From Flavisolibacter sp. (GTDB lineage: Bacteria; Bacteroidota; Bacteroidia; Chitinophagales; Chitinophagaceae), in contig JAGIAB010000167.1 of NCBI GenBank assembly GCA_017745135.1, positions 364 to 6,846 of the forward strand: a stretch of DNA of 6,483 nucleotides, in the 5' to 3' direction. Position numbers and translations under genes: made by a program. Positions 5,545-6,483 of this stretch are shown here, piece by piece. The notes beneath the pieces are model-generated. The model made no database searches. It saw only the letters and a list, made by a program, of their open reading frames with translations, and had not been told where the DNA came from. Position 1 is the first letter of the stretch. The number at the start of each line of letters is the position of its first letter.

Positions 5545-6477
5545 TCAAGTAATCTTTTTTAGGTAGTCCATCATGCTCTTTATTCCATCACGCGGGTTGG
5601 TTGCCTGTATGCCAAATCTTTTTTCAAACTTGCTGCTGTCAAAAACATAATCCGTTTCGTTTTGATAAAGCATTTCAGGAAATTCCTTAATAGTGGAATT
5701 GAATAGGCCTAATACACGAAGCATCCACGTAGGAATTGTTTGAATGTTTGGGGCGACATTAATTTCTTCGGCGATCAGTTCTATCCACTGTTTTGTGGTT
5801 AGTTTTTCCTTGGTGGTAGGCACATGCCATACCTGGTTGTAGGCATCGGCAGTATTGCCAAGTAGGGCAGTGGCCTTACCTGCATCAGGTGTAAAGGTGT
5901 AGGTGTGAATCTTGTTGATGTCACCAAAGGCTTGTGCTTTCTTTCCCTTTAGTAAATTTTTTGCTGCGGTTTCTGCCAGCACACTCTTATTGGTATCGGG
6001 TCCGTAGAAGTCGGCAGACCTTGCAATCAACGCAGTCAGCCTTCCTTTTTCTACGTCGTTTAGGATCATCTCGTGCAGTTGTTTTCGTACTTGTCCCTTT
6101 TTACTGGGAGGGTTCAGTGGTGAATCTTCCGTCATATGCGGTAGGGCCGATTTTGCATACATATAAACGTTATCAAAGAAAACCAGTTTAGATCCATGCT
6201 TTTTACAGGCTTCAATCACAGCCTGCAAAAACGGAGGCCAGGTGTTTTGCCACACGGATAATTTATAGTCGAAGCCAATGGTAATGTAGACCACCTCGCT
6301 GCCGGCAACTGCTTTGTCAATTTGATCAAGGTTTTTTACATCGAGTGGGAAAAGCTCATCACTATTATTTATTTTTTTAGGATTTCTGCTTACCAGTCTG
6401 ATTTGATTAGAGAAGGTCTTTAGTTCTTTTGCTAAGGGGACACCAATCGTTCCTCCCGAGCCAATAATGGTTTGCAT
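5545..6477 (-). CDS. NAD(P)-binding SDR protein (NAD-dependent epimerase/dehydratase-like, atypical)
   Basis: A complete 310-residue Rossmann-fold protein of the extended/atypical short-chain dehydrogenase group. Seen: the dinucleotide motif GSGGTIG at 6-12; Arg31 at the end of the second strand (LVSRNPKK), which usually favours NADP(H); Asp46 in FPLDVKN, as in the adenine-contacting D-V/L motif; VYITIGF at 63-69; FFDNVYMYAK at 100-109; and ARSADFYGPD at 152-161, matching the extended-SDR R...V(Y)GP motif. The usual catalytic Tyr-x-x-x-Lys is not evident where expected (residues 124-135 read PSKKGQVRKQLH), so classical redox or epimerase activity is uncertain; sugar-nucleotide or NmrA-like binding roles are alternatives. 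The substrate is unknown. The ATG at 6477 puts the first strand directly at the N-terminus, as normal; the frame stays open for two more codons to the window edge. It converges on the PK-like gene and is not part of its operon. Confidence 0.85.
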   Translation of the reverse strand: MQTIIGSGGTIGVPLAKELKTFSNQIRLVSRNPKKINNSDELFPLDVKNLDQIDKAVAGSEVVYITIGFDYKLSVWQNTWPPFLQAVIEACKKHGSKLVFFDNVYMYAKSALPHMTEDSPLNPPSKKGQVRKQLHEMILNDVEKGRLTALIARSADFYGPDTNKSVLAETAAKNLLKGKKAQAFGDINKIHTYTFTPDAGKATALLGNTADAYNQVWHVPTTKEKLTTKQWIELIAEEINVAPNIQTIPTWMLRVLGLFNSTIKEFPEMLYQNETDYVFDSSKFEKRFGIQATNPRDGIKSMMDYLKKIT

Positions 6478-6483
6478 ATGTTG

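Noticed and set aside
5934..6191. 85-residue plus-strand frame
   Set aside because: Antisense shadow of the SDR gene, across its conserved ADFYGPD and NVYMYAK segments.

Overview
The window looks like chromosomal DNA of a Bacteroidota bacterium, possibly a soil or freshwater member of the Chitinophagaceae type. The evidence is the absence of Shine-Dalgarno sequences before any gene (AT-rich leaders instead), a TAnnTTTG-type promoter element upstream of the transketolase gene, and the style of the small stress and envelope proteins. The phylum call is fairly safe; anything finer is inference from remembered family resemblance.

Layout. Positions 1-336 (minus) hold the first 112 codons of a cytosine-deaminase-like amidohydrolase that runs off the left edge. 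Positions 337-1037 are about 700 bases with no credible gene; they hold two candidate promoters for the gene to the right and one possible RNA stem. From 1038 to 5312 five genes lie on the plus strand: a complete transketolase of the ~620-residue animal-like type, a CsbD-like stress protein, a two-helix membrane protein, a small lipoprotein with an 11-residue sequence period, and an atypical pyruvate-kinase-like enzyme. Positions 5313-5544 are a convergent spacer, and 5545-6477 (minus) hold an atypical NAD(P)-binding SDR protein.

How they may work together. The two enzymes of the plus-strand block act on central carbon: transketolase on pentose phosphates, and the PK-like protein presumably on phosphoenolpyruvate. 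Between them sit three tiny proteins of cytoplasm, membrane and envelope, the first from a stress-associated family. This suggests a stress- or stationary-phase-linked metabolic cluster rather than housekeeping glycolysis. The last three spacers are nearly identical in length (87, 88 and 87 bases), which leaves room for separate promoters, so a single operon is not proven. The flanking deaminase and SDR genes show no clear functional link to the block.

The strongest point of interest is the PK-like protein. It has a roughly 105-residue N-terminal helical region, has Lys where K+-dependent pyruvate kinases have Glu, keeps most catalytic residues, and has no C-terminal regulatory domain. No mobile elements, CRISPR arrays, tRNA or rRNA genes were seen.
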